Positions 1 to 7,765 of a stretch of DNA of 33,588 nt are shown here, in pieces. The DNA lies in assembly GCA_019187225.1 (NCBI GenBank), contig JABAQQ010000072.1, forward strand, positions 1 through 33,588, in the 5' to 3' direction. Source of the stretch: Saprospiraceae bacterium. Lineage in GTDB: Bacteria > Bacteroidota > Bacteroidia > Chitinophagales > Saprospiraceae. Positions within the stretch are counted from its first letter, which is position 1; each line of letters begins with the position of its first letter. Under the pieces are notes generated by a model. It did no database searches. It saw only the letters and a program-made list of their open reading frames with translations, and was not told the DNA's origin. A program made the translations under genes and the position numbers.

Positions 1-122
1 CTTCGGCGCATGGAAGGGGGGATTTATGCGTGAGAAACACAAATTTCCCCTCCATTTTTCTTTTCCGACATTTCAAAGAACTAAGACCGGTTTTTTCCCG
101 GAAAAATGTGTACCCTTTCTAA
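1..122 (+). repeat. Left copy of a 122-bp perfect terminal inverted repeat
   Basis: These bases are the exact reverse complement of 33463-33584; identity stops sharply at 122/123. The repeat holds a TTTTTCC-C-GGAAAAA stem-loop near 92-106 and the last 15 codons and stop of the response-regulator gene. At the far right end of the window the matching copy runs into a GCGC-CGAA-GCGC hairpin, and this left copy starts inside the same hairpin. The repeat may be the end of a multicopy insertion element at which assembly stopped, a true large inverted repeat, or an assembly fold-back. No transposase is visible. Confidence 0.95.
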
Positions 123-531
123 TTTCTTTTTTTAAAAATTGGGCGAGTTTCTCCAAATCGAACGCTCCCGGTTTGTTTTTTTGATTTTCCACCTTTTTCA
201 GCGCGTGCGCCAATTCCTCCGGATCAACGGGTTTGAGTAAATAGTCAATCGCGTTCACTTTAAAAGCTTGTACCGCATAATGATCGAAAGCGGTGGTAAA
301 AATCACGGGAGCCTTTACCTCTACCTGCCGGAAAATGTCGAAACTGAGTCCGTCGGCGATCTGGATGTCCATAAAAACCAGGTCAGGTGCGGGAAAGGTA
401 CGGAACCAGCGCACGGCGCTATCCACCGAATCCACGGTTTCAAGTATCTGAAAATCCGGATTGTATGCCAACAACAATTTTGTCAGTTGGCGGGCGGCCG
501 GAAGTTCGTCTTCTATGAGGAGAATTTTCAT
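73..531 (-). pseudogene. LytTR-family response regulator, truncated after the receiver domain
   Basis: The 152-residue product is a CheY-like receiver domain. It shows the acidic pair E7-D8, the phospho-acceptor D55 in LVFMD, T79/T80 in IFTTAFD and K100 in YLLKP. The residues around D55 (MDIQIADG) and the AFDHYAVQAF stretch are typical of LytR/AlgR-type regulators. Members of that family are normally about 230-260 residues and carry a C-terminal LytTR DNA-binding domain. Here the reading frame enters the 122-bp inverted repeat at residue 137, gains 15 unrelated residues and stops, so no LytTR domain is present. It overlaps the upstream kinase gene by 4 bases (ATGA), so the two form an operon. 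As it stands the protein could accept phosphate but could not bind promoters in the usual way. Truncation by an inserted element or by misassembly is the likely cause. Confidence 0.85.
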
Positions 532-1586
532 GTCTGACCCATTTTTACCTCTATCACGGGGAGCGCCACCGTATAATACTGCTGCGATGTGATCACTTCC
601 ACTTCTTTGTCGGTCAGCATCCGGTAGCGGTCTTTGATGTTCTGCAGACCGACGCCGGTGGAGTCCATGACCTGGTTTTTCTTTTGCAGGTTGTTGCGCA
701 CCACGAGGTGGCCGTTTTCAGCAAATACTTCTATGCGCAGGGGTTTGCCCGTGGAAATGACGTTGTGCTTGATGGCGTTTTCAAACAGCATCTGTAAAGT
801 AAGCGGCACAATGGCAGTGTCGTTTTTGCGCTCCAGGTCCTTGATCTCCACCTGCAGATTGTCGCCGAAACGTTCTTTTAACAGGAATATGTACGATTTC
901 AAAAAATCGAGTTCTTCCGAAAGCGGTATCAACTTGGAGTCGCGGCTTTCCAACACATAGCGGTATACTTTGCTGAGTTGCTGCACAAAACGCACCGCCT
1001 TTCCCGAATCTTCGGGAATCAGATAGATCAACGTATTCAGGCTGTTGAACAGGAAGTGCGGATTCACCTGGTTGCGCAAACCTTCCAGTTGGGACTCGAT
1101 GTTCTGGCGTTCCAGTTCGGCTTTTTCTGCCACAGTACGCTGGAGTTGGACGTAAAAGGAGGTCGCTTCGTAAAGCGTCATGACCAGGGCCGACATGATA
1201 AGCGATGCAATATACGTCAGCAATGGATCCGGTTCGTGTGTGAATCCGGGCAAAAGCAGATCGAACAGTTGGCTGAGCGAAAAATTGATGGCGAAATACA
1301 TCACGTTGAACGCCACGAATACCATTCCAAGCCGTTTGCCGATCTCACGGAAAGACGGATGCCACCATTTGACCTTTTTGTACAAGCCTCGCAAGGCCAG
1401 CCAAAACACACCCGTATAAACAAACGACATGGGGATACAAATTGCCAGAAACTGCCAATCACCCCGCGCATAGTAATCGCCGAACAACATCAACGAAATC
1501 AGGATGCTGGATAGTGGCAAACCTACCAATATCAACATACGGTCGTTGAAACCAGCGACGTCGTTAAAACACGGAGGTTTTTTCAT
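528..1586 (-). CDS. LytS/YehU-type sensor histidine kinase
   Basis: This 352-residue inner-membrane kinase has four hydrophobic segments near residues 16-36, 47-69, 86-108 and 122-146. A coiled-coil linker (150-172) follows, then the His_kinase domain of the LytS class. The phospho-accepting His177 lies in NPHFLFNSLN, the N box is at MLFENAIKHN (N270) and the G box is at STGVGLQNIKDR (around 309-320). There is no large extracellular sensor loop, so the signal is probably sensed within the membrane, as in other Bacteroidota 4-TM LytS kinases. The start is the ATG at 1586. Its stop overlaps the start of the response regulator by 4 bases, which indicates translational coupling. Its cognate regulator is broken in this window. 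The target genes cannot be deduced. Confidence 0.93.
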   Translation of the reverse strand: MKKPPCFNDVAGFNDRMLILVGLPLSSILISLMLFGDYYARGDWQFLAICIPMSFVYTGVFWLALRGLYKKVKWWHPSFREIGKRLGMVFVAFNVMYFAINFSLSQLFDLLLPGFTHEPDPLLTYIASLIMSALVMTLYEATSFYVQLQRTVAEKAELERQNIESQLEGLRNQVNPHFLFNSLNTLIYLIPEDSGKAVRFVQQLSKVYRYVLESRDSKLIPLSEELDFLKSYIFLLKERFGDNLQVEIKDLERKNDTAIVPLTLQMLFENAIKHNVISTGKPLRIEVFAENGHLVVRNNLQKKNQVMDSTGVGLQNIKDRYRMLTDKEVEVITSQQYYTVALPVIEVKMGQT

Positions 1587-1735
1587 GTCTGCGAATGGAT
1601 AAAGCAGGTTTACGAGGGTTTAGCGACATTAACGGGAGGCTGATTTTGATGATGCAAATATGGCTGCCGGGCGCCGAAGAAAAAAATTGAAAACGGTGGA
1701 CGGTATCTGAAAATGGTTGGATGGCAGAAATCGGG

Positions 1736-1757
1736 AGTTGAATCGCGCACTTCAACT
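1736..1757 (-). terminator. Weak stem-loop downstream of the S41 peptidase
   Basis: AGTTGAA (1736-1742) pairs with TTCAACT (1751-1757) around an 8-base loop, just beyond the peptidase stop codon. There is no U-run on either side, so it may act only as a 3' stabilising hairpin. Nothing else was recognised in 1587-1777. Confidence 0.3.
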
Positions 1758-1777
1758 GTGCTTCCTGCTGGAATGAT

Positions 1778-4027
1778 CTATTTCCCCGTAAGGATTACCT
1801 CCACTGCCTTTTCCAGCAGTTCGTCCCGTCCTGCACGGATACCGGCAATGGTCGGTTTCGCCTCGATGTCGGGCACGATGCCGATGCGCTGCGTGGGCCT
1901 TCCGTCGGGGTAGAATACACCGATGCCGCTGATCATGGTATTCAATCCGCCGGGGAGCGCAAACTGCGACACATTGCCGTCGGCGCCTGCGGTAGTGCTG
2001 CCGATGACGGTGGCATTTGGCGCTACCCGGAATGCCATCGCGGTGTATTCGGCCTGGCTTTGAGAGGTTTCGTTGACCAGAATGACAACCTTTCCTTTGT
2101 AATAGTCGCTGTTTTTTTCACCTACCTGGAGCGCAGGTGTTCGTTCGAACATGCCGGGAAATCTGGCAGAGCCACTGGTGAACCGCACGAATTCAGTGGC
2201 ATCCGGCATCAGATACCTGCCGAGACTAAACACCACAAATTCCGACGGGTAGTTGCGGATGTCTATGACGATGCCCTTTGTATCTTTGAATTTTTCAAAA
2301 ATTACCGGCAACAATTGTTGTGAAATATTGCCAAGGTAAATATAGCCAATATCGGGCATCAGCAGCATGTAGCAACTGTCGGGTTTGTGATATGCCCAAT
2401 CCATACTCAGGTCGAGGCCGTCGGTTTGAGCATTGTAGCGCGTTACTTCCATAACCGGCAGCAGAACGCCCTCGCGTTGTACTGTCAGTTTTACTGTCGG
2501 CTCGTTGCCGCGCAGCAAGTCTCTGGCGATGTCGCGCAACTTGGTAGGCTCGTTGGAGGCCGGGTAAAGCGGTCTCATCTTTTGCACTTTTTCTTCCACC
2601 GGCACTCCGTCTATGGCAGTGATGACGTCGCCGATCTGCAGGCCCGATTGTTCGCCCAGGGTTTTGTTGTAGTATCTCGTTACAACGGCCTGGTTTTCAA
2701 TAAATTTGATTTGGACGGCGGGCCGGAGTGCTCCGAAGTGCCTGCGCAGGTCTTCGTCCTGCATCCAAAGGTTGGCATGGGTATCGTGAACGCGGCCTAT
2801 GAATTCGCGGGCGACAAGTTTGTATGACAGGGCGTCTTTGGCTTCCAGGAACCGGGGGATGTATTCCTTCATCACGCCATACCAATCCTCGCCGATCACG
2901 TCGCGGTAGGGGAAAAAATACTGAATGATATTCCAGTAGCGATACACTGCCAGCAGGCGGAAACCCTCGTCCGGGTAGGTGAATTGTTTGTACGGTTTTT
3001 CGTTTTTAAAAATGGGGTTGCCGATATTCTCGGCAAATGAGAGGTAATAGTGCTTTTCCTGCTGATTGCGGCGCTCCAACACGTAGCGGAATTTTTTGCG
3101 GAGGGACTCGCCCATTTTGGGATCGTCCAGCCAGGCGACGTCAGGGGAAAGATGGATTTCATTTCCGGATTTTTCCAGGCAACTCTTGCATTCGGGTAGT
3201 TCGCCCAGCGATTCGATCCAGGCCCCCAGCAGTTCGTCGCGCTGTTTTTCATTGGCAGTTTTCAGGTAGCCGGGCAGGAAGCGGAACAATTCGTAATCCC
3301 AGTTCAATTCGCCCACTGCAATTTTGGGGTGATAATATTTGAGAAAACCCCACACTTTCCCCAAAAGTGCCAGGTCGGCAACCCGGCCGGGCGTGAGTGT
3401 TCCGATGGTAATGCCACTGCCATTGTCGAACGCCGTATCGAGTTGTGCGGCGTAAACGGTCATTTTTTTGTCTTTCGCCGCAGCAAGCGGTTGATCGTCC
3501 ACATACAATCTGAAGTCATCCACCCACATTTTTCCGGTACCGGTCATCAGACCGCCGATGTTGATCTTTTCGGCTTCGTCGGGCAGCGGCAGCGAAACGA
3601 CGTATTCCTTCCAGTCGGTGCTGCCCTTCACGGGACGGTCCTGCATGTTGTCGAATTGCAGCATTTTTCCGTCGCCGTCAATGCGCATCCACAATCCGGC
3701 CATGCCTTCCGCCGCAACGTTCTCTGTTTTTAAAAAGGCTTTGAGTGTAATGTTCTTGCCCTGGAAATCGGCCGGGACGACGGTAAAGCAAGCCCCGAAT
3801 TGGCGGTTTTTGGCGACAGGATCGGGCTCGATGCAGAGGCTGAAGCGCCCGTCGCGCGCTGTACTGGAGTCCAGTTGGATCAAGTAACCGGCGGCGCCGC
3901 CGTTTTTAAAACTCAGGTCCCAGCCCTTCGTGTAATCGGGATGTTCAAAACTTTGATTGAAAGTGCGTTGGGAAAAAGCGAGGCTGCAATTGGCCAGAAG
4001 CAAAAGGACTGGAAGGAAGTTTTTCAT
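1778..4027 (-). CDS. Exported PDZ/S41-family (tail-specific) serine peptidase
   Basis: The 749-residue product starts with a signal peptide (MKNFLPVLLLLANCSLAFSQ), so it acts in the periplasm or at the cell surface. Residues 20-180 look like a beta-sandwich carbohydrate-binding-like domain (GKMWVDDFRLYVDD at its end). A helical S41 N-terminal region follows (about 215-425), then a PDZ domain (about 435-525, with GLQIGDVITAIDG). The peptidase core lies at about 550-725. The probable catalytic serine is S657 in NETSQSQAEYT, followed by the conserved IGSTTAGADGN and LPGG segments. This layout is common among large Bacteroidota S41 peptidases of unknown substrate. The gene is transcribed alone and diverges from the lipoprotein gene at 4204. 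No promoter was recognised in the 176-bp gap. Confidence 0.92.
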   Translation of the reverse strand: MKNFLPVLLLLANCSLAFSQRTFNQSFEHPDYTKGWDLSFKNGGAAGYLIQLDSSTARDGRFSLCIEPDPVAKNRQFGACFTVVPADFQGKNITLKAFLKTENVAAEGMAGLWMRIDGDGKMLQFDNMQDRPVKGSTDWKEYVVSLPLPDEAEKINIGGLMTGTGKMWVDDFRLYVDDQPLAAAKDKKMTVYAAQLDTAFDNGSGITIGTLTPGRVADLALLGKVWGFLKYYHPKIAVGELNWDYELFRFLPGYLKTANEKQRDELLGAWIESLGELPECKSCLEKSGNEIHLSPDVAWLDDPKMGESLRKKFRYVLERRNQQEKHYYLSFAENIGNPIFKNEKPYKQFTYPDEGFRLLAVYRYWNIIQYFFPYRDVIGEDWYGVMKEYIPRFLEAKDALSYKLVAREFIGRVHDTHANLWMQDEDLRRHFGALRPAVQIKFIENQAVVTRYYNKTLGEQSGLQIGDVITAIDGVPVEEKVQKMRPLYPASNEPTKLRDIARDLLRGNEPTVKLTVQREGVLLPVMEVTRYNAQTDGLDLSMDWAYHKPDSCYMLLMPDIGYIYLGNISQQLLPVIFEKFKDTKGIVIDIRNYPSEFVVFSLGRYLMPDATEFVRFTSGSARFPGMFERTPALQVGEKNSDYYKGKVVILVNETSQSQAEYTAMAFRVAPNATVIGSTTAGADGNVSQFALPGGLNTMISGIGVFYPDGRPTQRIGIVPDIEAKPTIAGIRAGRDELLEKAVEVILTGK

Positions 4028-4203
4028 GGCAAAGCGTTTGGTTTATATGCATTTTTTTAAAACGAATGGGAGGCAATATTCTTGTTAACAGGCAATTATT
4101 TTCCGGAATATTAAAAATAGGTATCGCGCCTCCCCAACCTTTTCCTGTCTTCCTGCGTGTACCGGGGCGAAACCATTTTTTCAAACTCAAACATTACGCA
4201 AAA

Positions 4204-5934
4204 ATGAAGCATTGGAAAATCCTCCTGCCCCTTGCGCTGCTGCTCAGCGCTTCCTGGTTCGCCTGCCGCGACCAGGACTTCGATGATGATGAAATCCAGG
4301 CAGACGTGGCCTTCGCCGGGCGTGTCATTGACGAAGACGGCCAGCCCGTCGAAGGCGCGCTGGTTCGCACCGGCAACGAACTGGCCATCACCGATGCCAA
4401 CGGCGTTTTCCGTACCAAAGCCGTCCGCTTATCTGCCCGGGATGCCAAACTTTCCATCTCCAAGACCGGCTATTTCGACTTCTCGCGCGCCTATGTGGTG
4501 CAGGACGATGCACTTCAAACCGTCACGATCCAATTGCTGCGGAAAGAATTGGTGGGTGCTTTCAGCGGCAGTGCGGGCGGCACGGTGCAGGTGCCGGGCG
4601 GGGTATCGCTGAACTTCCCGGCGGGATCGGTGAATGCAGCTGGTCAAGTGCACGTTTTTGCCCGCTATCTCGACCCGACTTCGCCCAATCTGTCCCTTCA
4701 AATGCCTGGCGACCTGCGCGCCATCAATGTTGGCGGAGAGGAGGGGACGCTGGCCACTTTCGGCATGCTGGGCGTGGAATTGAGCGATCAAAGCGGTCAG
4801 CCGCTTCAAATAGCCGACGGCAGCGAAGTGGAGATCACCATGCCGATTGCTCCGGAGCAACTTTCAACGGCGCCGGCCACCATCGCACTCTGGTATTACG
4901 ACCACGATCTGGCGCGCTGGATAGAGGAAGGCACAGCACAAAAAGTTGGCAACCAATACGTGGGCAAGGTGAAGCACTTTTCCTTCTGGAATTGCGACGC
5001 TTTTTCGGCGACGGTTTACATGGAAGGCCAGGTCTTTCTGCGCGACCTCGATCACCCCCTGTCCAATGTCGTCGTCCGGCTGACGGTGTTGTCCAATAGC
5101 TTTCAGGGGTTCGGGTATACCAACAGCGAGGGCTGGTTTGGCGGAGCGGTGCCGAAGGACTATGCCATGAAATTGGAAGTTTTGATCCCCGACCAATGCG
5201 GCGGTCAGGTGATGTATACCCAGGACATCGGGCCGTTCTCGAGCGACGCGACACTGCCGCCCATCATTATCTCCAACCTGCCGCCGCAGGTTCCGGCAGT
5301 GACTTTTTCCGGCATACTTAAGGATTGCAATGGCCAAGCGGTAAGCGCGGGTTATGCTAAAATTGAGGTGGGCGATAATGTTTATGCGGCATTTGCGGAT
5401 TCGGACGGAACCTTCGAGACATACGTATTCAATTGCGACAACAGCACAACGGCTTCGGTCATTGCCTATGACCTGGTCAATCTGTTCGAGAGTACTATTC
5501 AAAATTTCAATGTAACTCCCGATGCCGTTGACCTCGGTGCCATCACAGTCTGCAGCGCTTTATCCGAATACATACAATACCAATTGGATGGCCAGAATTT
5601 CACCCTGCTCGATCCGGCCGGCTATGTTTTGCCGGATTCCTTCAATGTCAATGTAAAGCGAATTCAATTAATAGCAGCCGACTCCCTTGTTCAGGATCAA
5701 GCCATCTGGATGATGTTCAACAGCGATAATCCGACCGGAACATTTTCCATGATGGCTTTTTATGTGAATGGACTCGAAACGCATCTCAACCAGGCGATAA
5801 ATATTACCACCATCCTGACAAATACCGGCGATGTAGGCGAACTGATCACCGGCACTTTCAGCGGTAATTTCCAGGCGACCGACGGTACGAACCATTCCAT
5901 CTCGGGTTCCTACCGCGTGATACGGGATCTGTAG
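4204..5934 (+). CDS. Lipoprotein with carboxypeptidase-regulatory-like domains
   Basis: The product is 576 residues from the ATG at 4204. An upstream in-frame ATG at 4066 would add 46 residues, bury the signal peptide and is disfavoured. The N-terminus is a type II signal peptide with the acylated Cys21 in SWFACRDQ. Residues about 38-115 form a CarboxypepD_reg-like beta-sandwich (VAFAGRVIDEDGQPVEGALV). A segment at about 120-280 (GGTVQVPGGVSLNFPAGSV onward) resembles ZU5-like modules. Two further beta-sandwich repeats lie at about 280-370 (GQVFLRDLDHPLSNVVVRL) and 405-480 (TFSGILKDCNGQAVSAGYAKI). No catalytic residues are evident. It is probably a surface or outer-membrane structural or adhesive lipoprotein; the role is not known. 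Confidence 0.85.
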   Translation: MKHWKILLPLALLLSASWFACRDQDFDDDEIQADVAFAGRVIDEDGQPVEGALVRTGNELAITDANGVFRTKAVRLSARDAKLSISKTGYFDFSRAYVVQDDALQTVTIQLLRKELVGAFSGSAGGTVQVPGGVSLNFPAGSVNAAGQVHVFARYLDPTSPNLSLQMPGDLRAINVGGEEGTLATFGMLGVELSDQSGQPLQIADGSEVEITMPIAPEQLSTAPATIALWYYDHDLARWIEEGTAQKVGNQYVGKVKHFSFWNCDAFSATVYMEGQVFLRDLDHPLSNVVVRLTVLSNSFQGFGYTNSEGWFGGAVPKDYAMKLEVLIPDQCGGQVMYTQDIGPFSSDATLPPIIISNLPPQVPAVTFSGILKDCNGQAVSAGYAKIEVGDNVYAAFADSDGTFETYVFNCDNSTTASVIAYDLVNLFESTIQNFNVTPDAVDLGAITVCSALSEYIQYQLDGQNFTLLDPAGYVLPDSFNVNVKRIQLIAADSLVQDQAIWMMFNSDNPTGTFSMMAFYVNGLETHLNQAINITTILTNTGDVGELITGTFSGNFQATDGTNHSISGSYRVIRDL

Positions 5935-5944
5935 CAGTGCGAGG

Positions 5945-6026
5945 TTGGATTTTTGACATTGGACGTTGGACTAAATGGTTGGTTCGAGGGGATCGAAAAA
6001 TCTAATGTCCAATGTCAAAAATCCAA
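5945..6026. repeat. 20-bp perfect inverted repeat between convergent genes
   Basis: Bases 5945-5964 (TTGGATTTTTGACATTGGAC) are the exact reverse complement of 6007-6026, separated by 42 bases. The pair fills the gap between two convergent genes, so it probably acts as a bidirectional terminator. The sub-word TTGGAC recurs inside the loop, which makes it look like a word-built intergenic repeat rather than a simple hairpin. Confidence 0.8.
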
Positions 6027-6047
6027 GGTCCTTCATGCTTCCGGCGC

Positions 6048-6974
6048 TCATTCCTCCGGCGCCACCTCCACTTTATAACCCTCTTTCCGCAGCAGCGCCA
6101 CCACGCCGTTTTCGCCGCCCAAATGCCCCGCCCCGACTGCGAACAAGGTGGGTTTTTCGCGCATCATGCGACCCATTGCGGGTATCCAGTTGTGGTTGCG
6201 GTTTTTCAGCAGGATGTCTTCATAGTCACCCATGCCGTATTGGGCATCGCCGATCATTGTCTGCATGGCGTTGATGTCCTGATCGCGGTACATTTTGAGC
6301 ATTTTGGAAAGTTCGTCTTCGCCGCTTTCGCTGGCCTCGGTGCTGCGCAGGCTTTCGACGAGCATTTTTGCCTGGGCATCGTAGGGAATGCTGTCGAAGA
6401 TCGCCATCTGGTAAGCTGCCGTTTCGAGCCCTGCCGATTCGAGTTTGCGGCGGCGCGCCATGCGGTAGAGTTCCATCTCCACCGAGGTCATGCGGCTGTT
6501 GGAGGAGAGGCCGCCCTCGTCGTCGGTCGAGAACAAGGTGCTGAGGAACATAGGTTTCATGCGTTCGAACATGCCACCGGGGAGCCCTTTTTCGCTCATT
6601 TTTCCTTTTACGAAAGCATAATCATCGGCGGACATAAGGTCTTTCAGCGTTTTGCCGCCGGCCATGAAGGCTTTGCTCATCAGACCGATCTGTGTGCGGA
6701 GATTGGTCATTTCCTTCATATCTATCTCGAATGTCACGCGCTGCACGTTGTCCAGACCTTCTCTGGCAGCGGGTGGAAATTCAAATTCGTTTTTCGGGAT
6801 CAGGTGGATCGTTCCATAGAGATACGATGGTTTTTTCAGCCCGTTTCCACTGATCTGCCAAACGAGCGATTTTTCAGCCGGTACGATCTTGTCGGGTGGG
6901 TAAACGGCTTTTTTCGAGGAGGCGCAGCCGAAACCCACGAGGGCGGGCAGCAACCAGAAGAAGTAATTTTTCAT
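6048..6974 (-). CDS. TraB/GumN family lipoprotein
   Basis: The product is 308 residues from the ATG at 6974. A longer frame starting at 7079 lacks a signal sequence at its N-terminus and is rejected. MKNYFFWLLPALVGFGC is a lipoprotein signal with Cys17. The fold shows the TraB/GumN (PF01963) hallmarks: GTIHLIP at residues 54-60, in which GTIH is the conserved first motif, and the C-terminal FAVGAGHLGGENGV before a GYKVE ending. TraB/GumN (ChaN/Tiki-like) proteins are proposed metalloproteases, but the substrate of the bacterial lipoprotein branch is unknown. The gene is monocistronic, convergent with the gene ending at 5934 and divergent from the one at 7105. Confidence 0.88.
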   Translation of the reverse strand: MKNYFFWLLPALVGFGCASSKKAVYPPDKIVPAEKSLVWQISGNGLKKPSYLYGTIHLIPKNEFEFPPAAREGLDNVQRVTFEIDMKEMTNLRTQIGLMSKAFMAGGKTLKDLMSADDYAFVKGKMSEKGLPGGMFERMKPMFLSTLFSTDDEGGLSSNSRMTSVEMELYRMARRRKLESAGLETAAYQMAIFDSIPYDAQAKMLVESLRSTEASESGEDELSKMLKMYRDQDINAMQTMIGDAQYGMGDYEDILLKNRNHNWIPAMGRMMREKPTLFAVGAGHLGGENGVVALLRKEGYKVEVAPEE

Positions 6975-7104
6975 GTTTATTTTTTCAAAAAACGCAACTT
7001 CTAAAACCCTGTTGCGGGAAAAAAGTTGGGCAGTGCAAAGTTGCGGAAAATCGGTCGGAGCTTGCAACGCAGTTTTCACGTCCTTTGTCTCCTGATCAAA
7101 ACAA

Positions 7105-7641
7105 ATGTTATTCCTCGTCCGTCATTGTAAAACCGGCGCGGTTTCCGTGTTCATCCTGCTGCTCGCTTTTCAGGCAGCCGGCTGGTTTTTGGTCGGAGGC
7201 GTGCTTCAATTCCAGGCGAAACAGGTCGCGCACATCGCGATGGATCTTCCCGAAACGCCCCTCAAAATTGTTACACTGCATTGGGATGTGATTCAGAAAA
7301 TCCGCGTCGGGAAAAAAGAAATCCGCCTGAACGGTAATTTATACGACATTAAAAAACAAACGGTCAGCGGCGATTCTGCAACGCTTACCCTTTACCACGA
7401 CCGGCATGAACAGGCTGTTATGGATGCGCTGAGTGGTGTATTCAGCGCTGCTCCTGTTACCGGGTCGCTTCCTCTGCACCAATGGCTCGCCCAATGGCTT
7501 GGCGCAGCGTTTTTACTGCCGCCGGCAGCGTCCGGGATTCCGGCGATACCAGGTGAATTCTTCTCTCCTATCTTTCATTGTTCCCTGCGCTCGACGCAAC
7601 ATGCACCGGGCTGTTTTTCGCCGCCGCCGGAGCGTTTATAG
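7105..7641 (+). CDS. Small membrane-anchored hypothetical protein beside a TonB receptor
   Basis: The product has 178 residues. An N-terminal hydrophobic segment (about 13-33) would act as a signal anchor or uncleaved signal peptide. A compact region follows (about 40-110) with predicted beta-rich character (KIRVGKKEIRLNGNLYDIKK, then SATLTLYHDRHEQAV). The proline-rich tail after about residue 125 looks unstructured. It does not match a family I can name. It reads in the same direction as the TonB-dependent receptor 124 bases downstream, with a strong hairpin in between, so it may be an accessory or regulatory partner of that receptor. The tail composition leaves room for a frameshift near the 3' end. 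Confidence 0.6.
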   Translation: MLFLVRHCKTGAVSVFILLLAFQAAGWFLVGGVLQFQAKQVAHIAMDLPETPLKIVTLHWDVIQKIRVGKKEIRLNGNLYDIKKQTVSGDSATLTLYHDRHEQAVMDALSGVFSAAPVTGSLPLHQWLAQWLGAAFLLPPAASGIPAIPGEFFSPIFHCSLRSTQHAPGCFSPPPERL

Positions 7642-7646
7642 GGTAC

Positions 7647-7679
7647 ATGAGTCATCCCGAATTTTCGGCGATGACTCAT
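7647..7679 (+). terminator. Strong hairpin between the small membrane-protein gene and the TonB receptor
   Basis: ATGAGTCATC (7647-7656) pairs perfectly with GATGACTCAT (7670-7679). Inside, CCGA pairs with TCGG around an ATTT loop, with a single bulged C. The tract after it (ATTGGTTTCGTTTTC) is only moderately T-rich. It may terminate the upstream gene or attenuate read-through into the receptor gene 86 bases downstream. The outer stem is also a near-palindromic TGAGTCA-type site that a protein could bind. Confidence 0.55.
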
Positions 7680-7765
7680 ATTGGTTTCGTTTTCAACCGT
7701 TTTAATCGCGGTCTGCCGGCAACGGGTCGTCGGATCGCCTGAATCGTTTGTAAAAACTATATTCA

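Noticed and set aside
4066-4203. Upstream ATG extending the lipoprotein gene
   Set aside because: It would place 46 residues before a clear lipoprotein signal peptide that begins at 4204.
6975-7079. Longer start for the TraB/GumN gene
   Set aside because: The extension hides the lipobox that starts at 6974 and has no coding character.
7647-7679. Cobalamin or other metabolite riboswitch before the TonB receptor
   Set aside because: Only one hairpin is present; no B12-box or multi-helix core can be seen.
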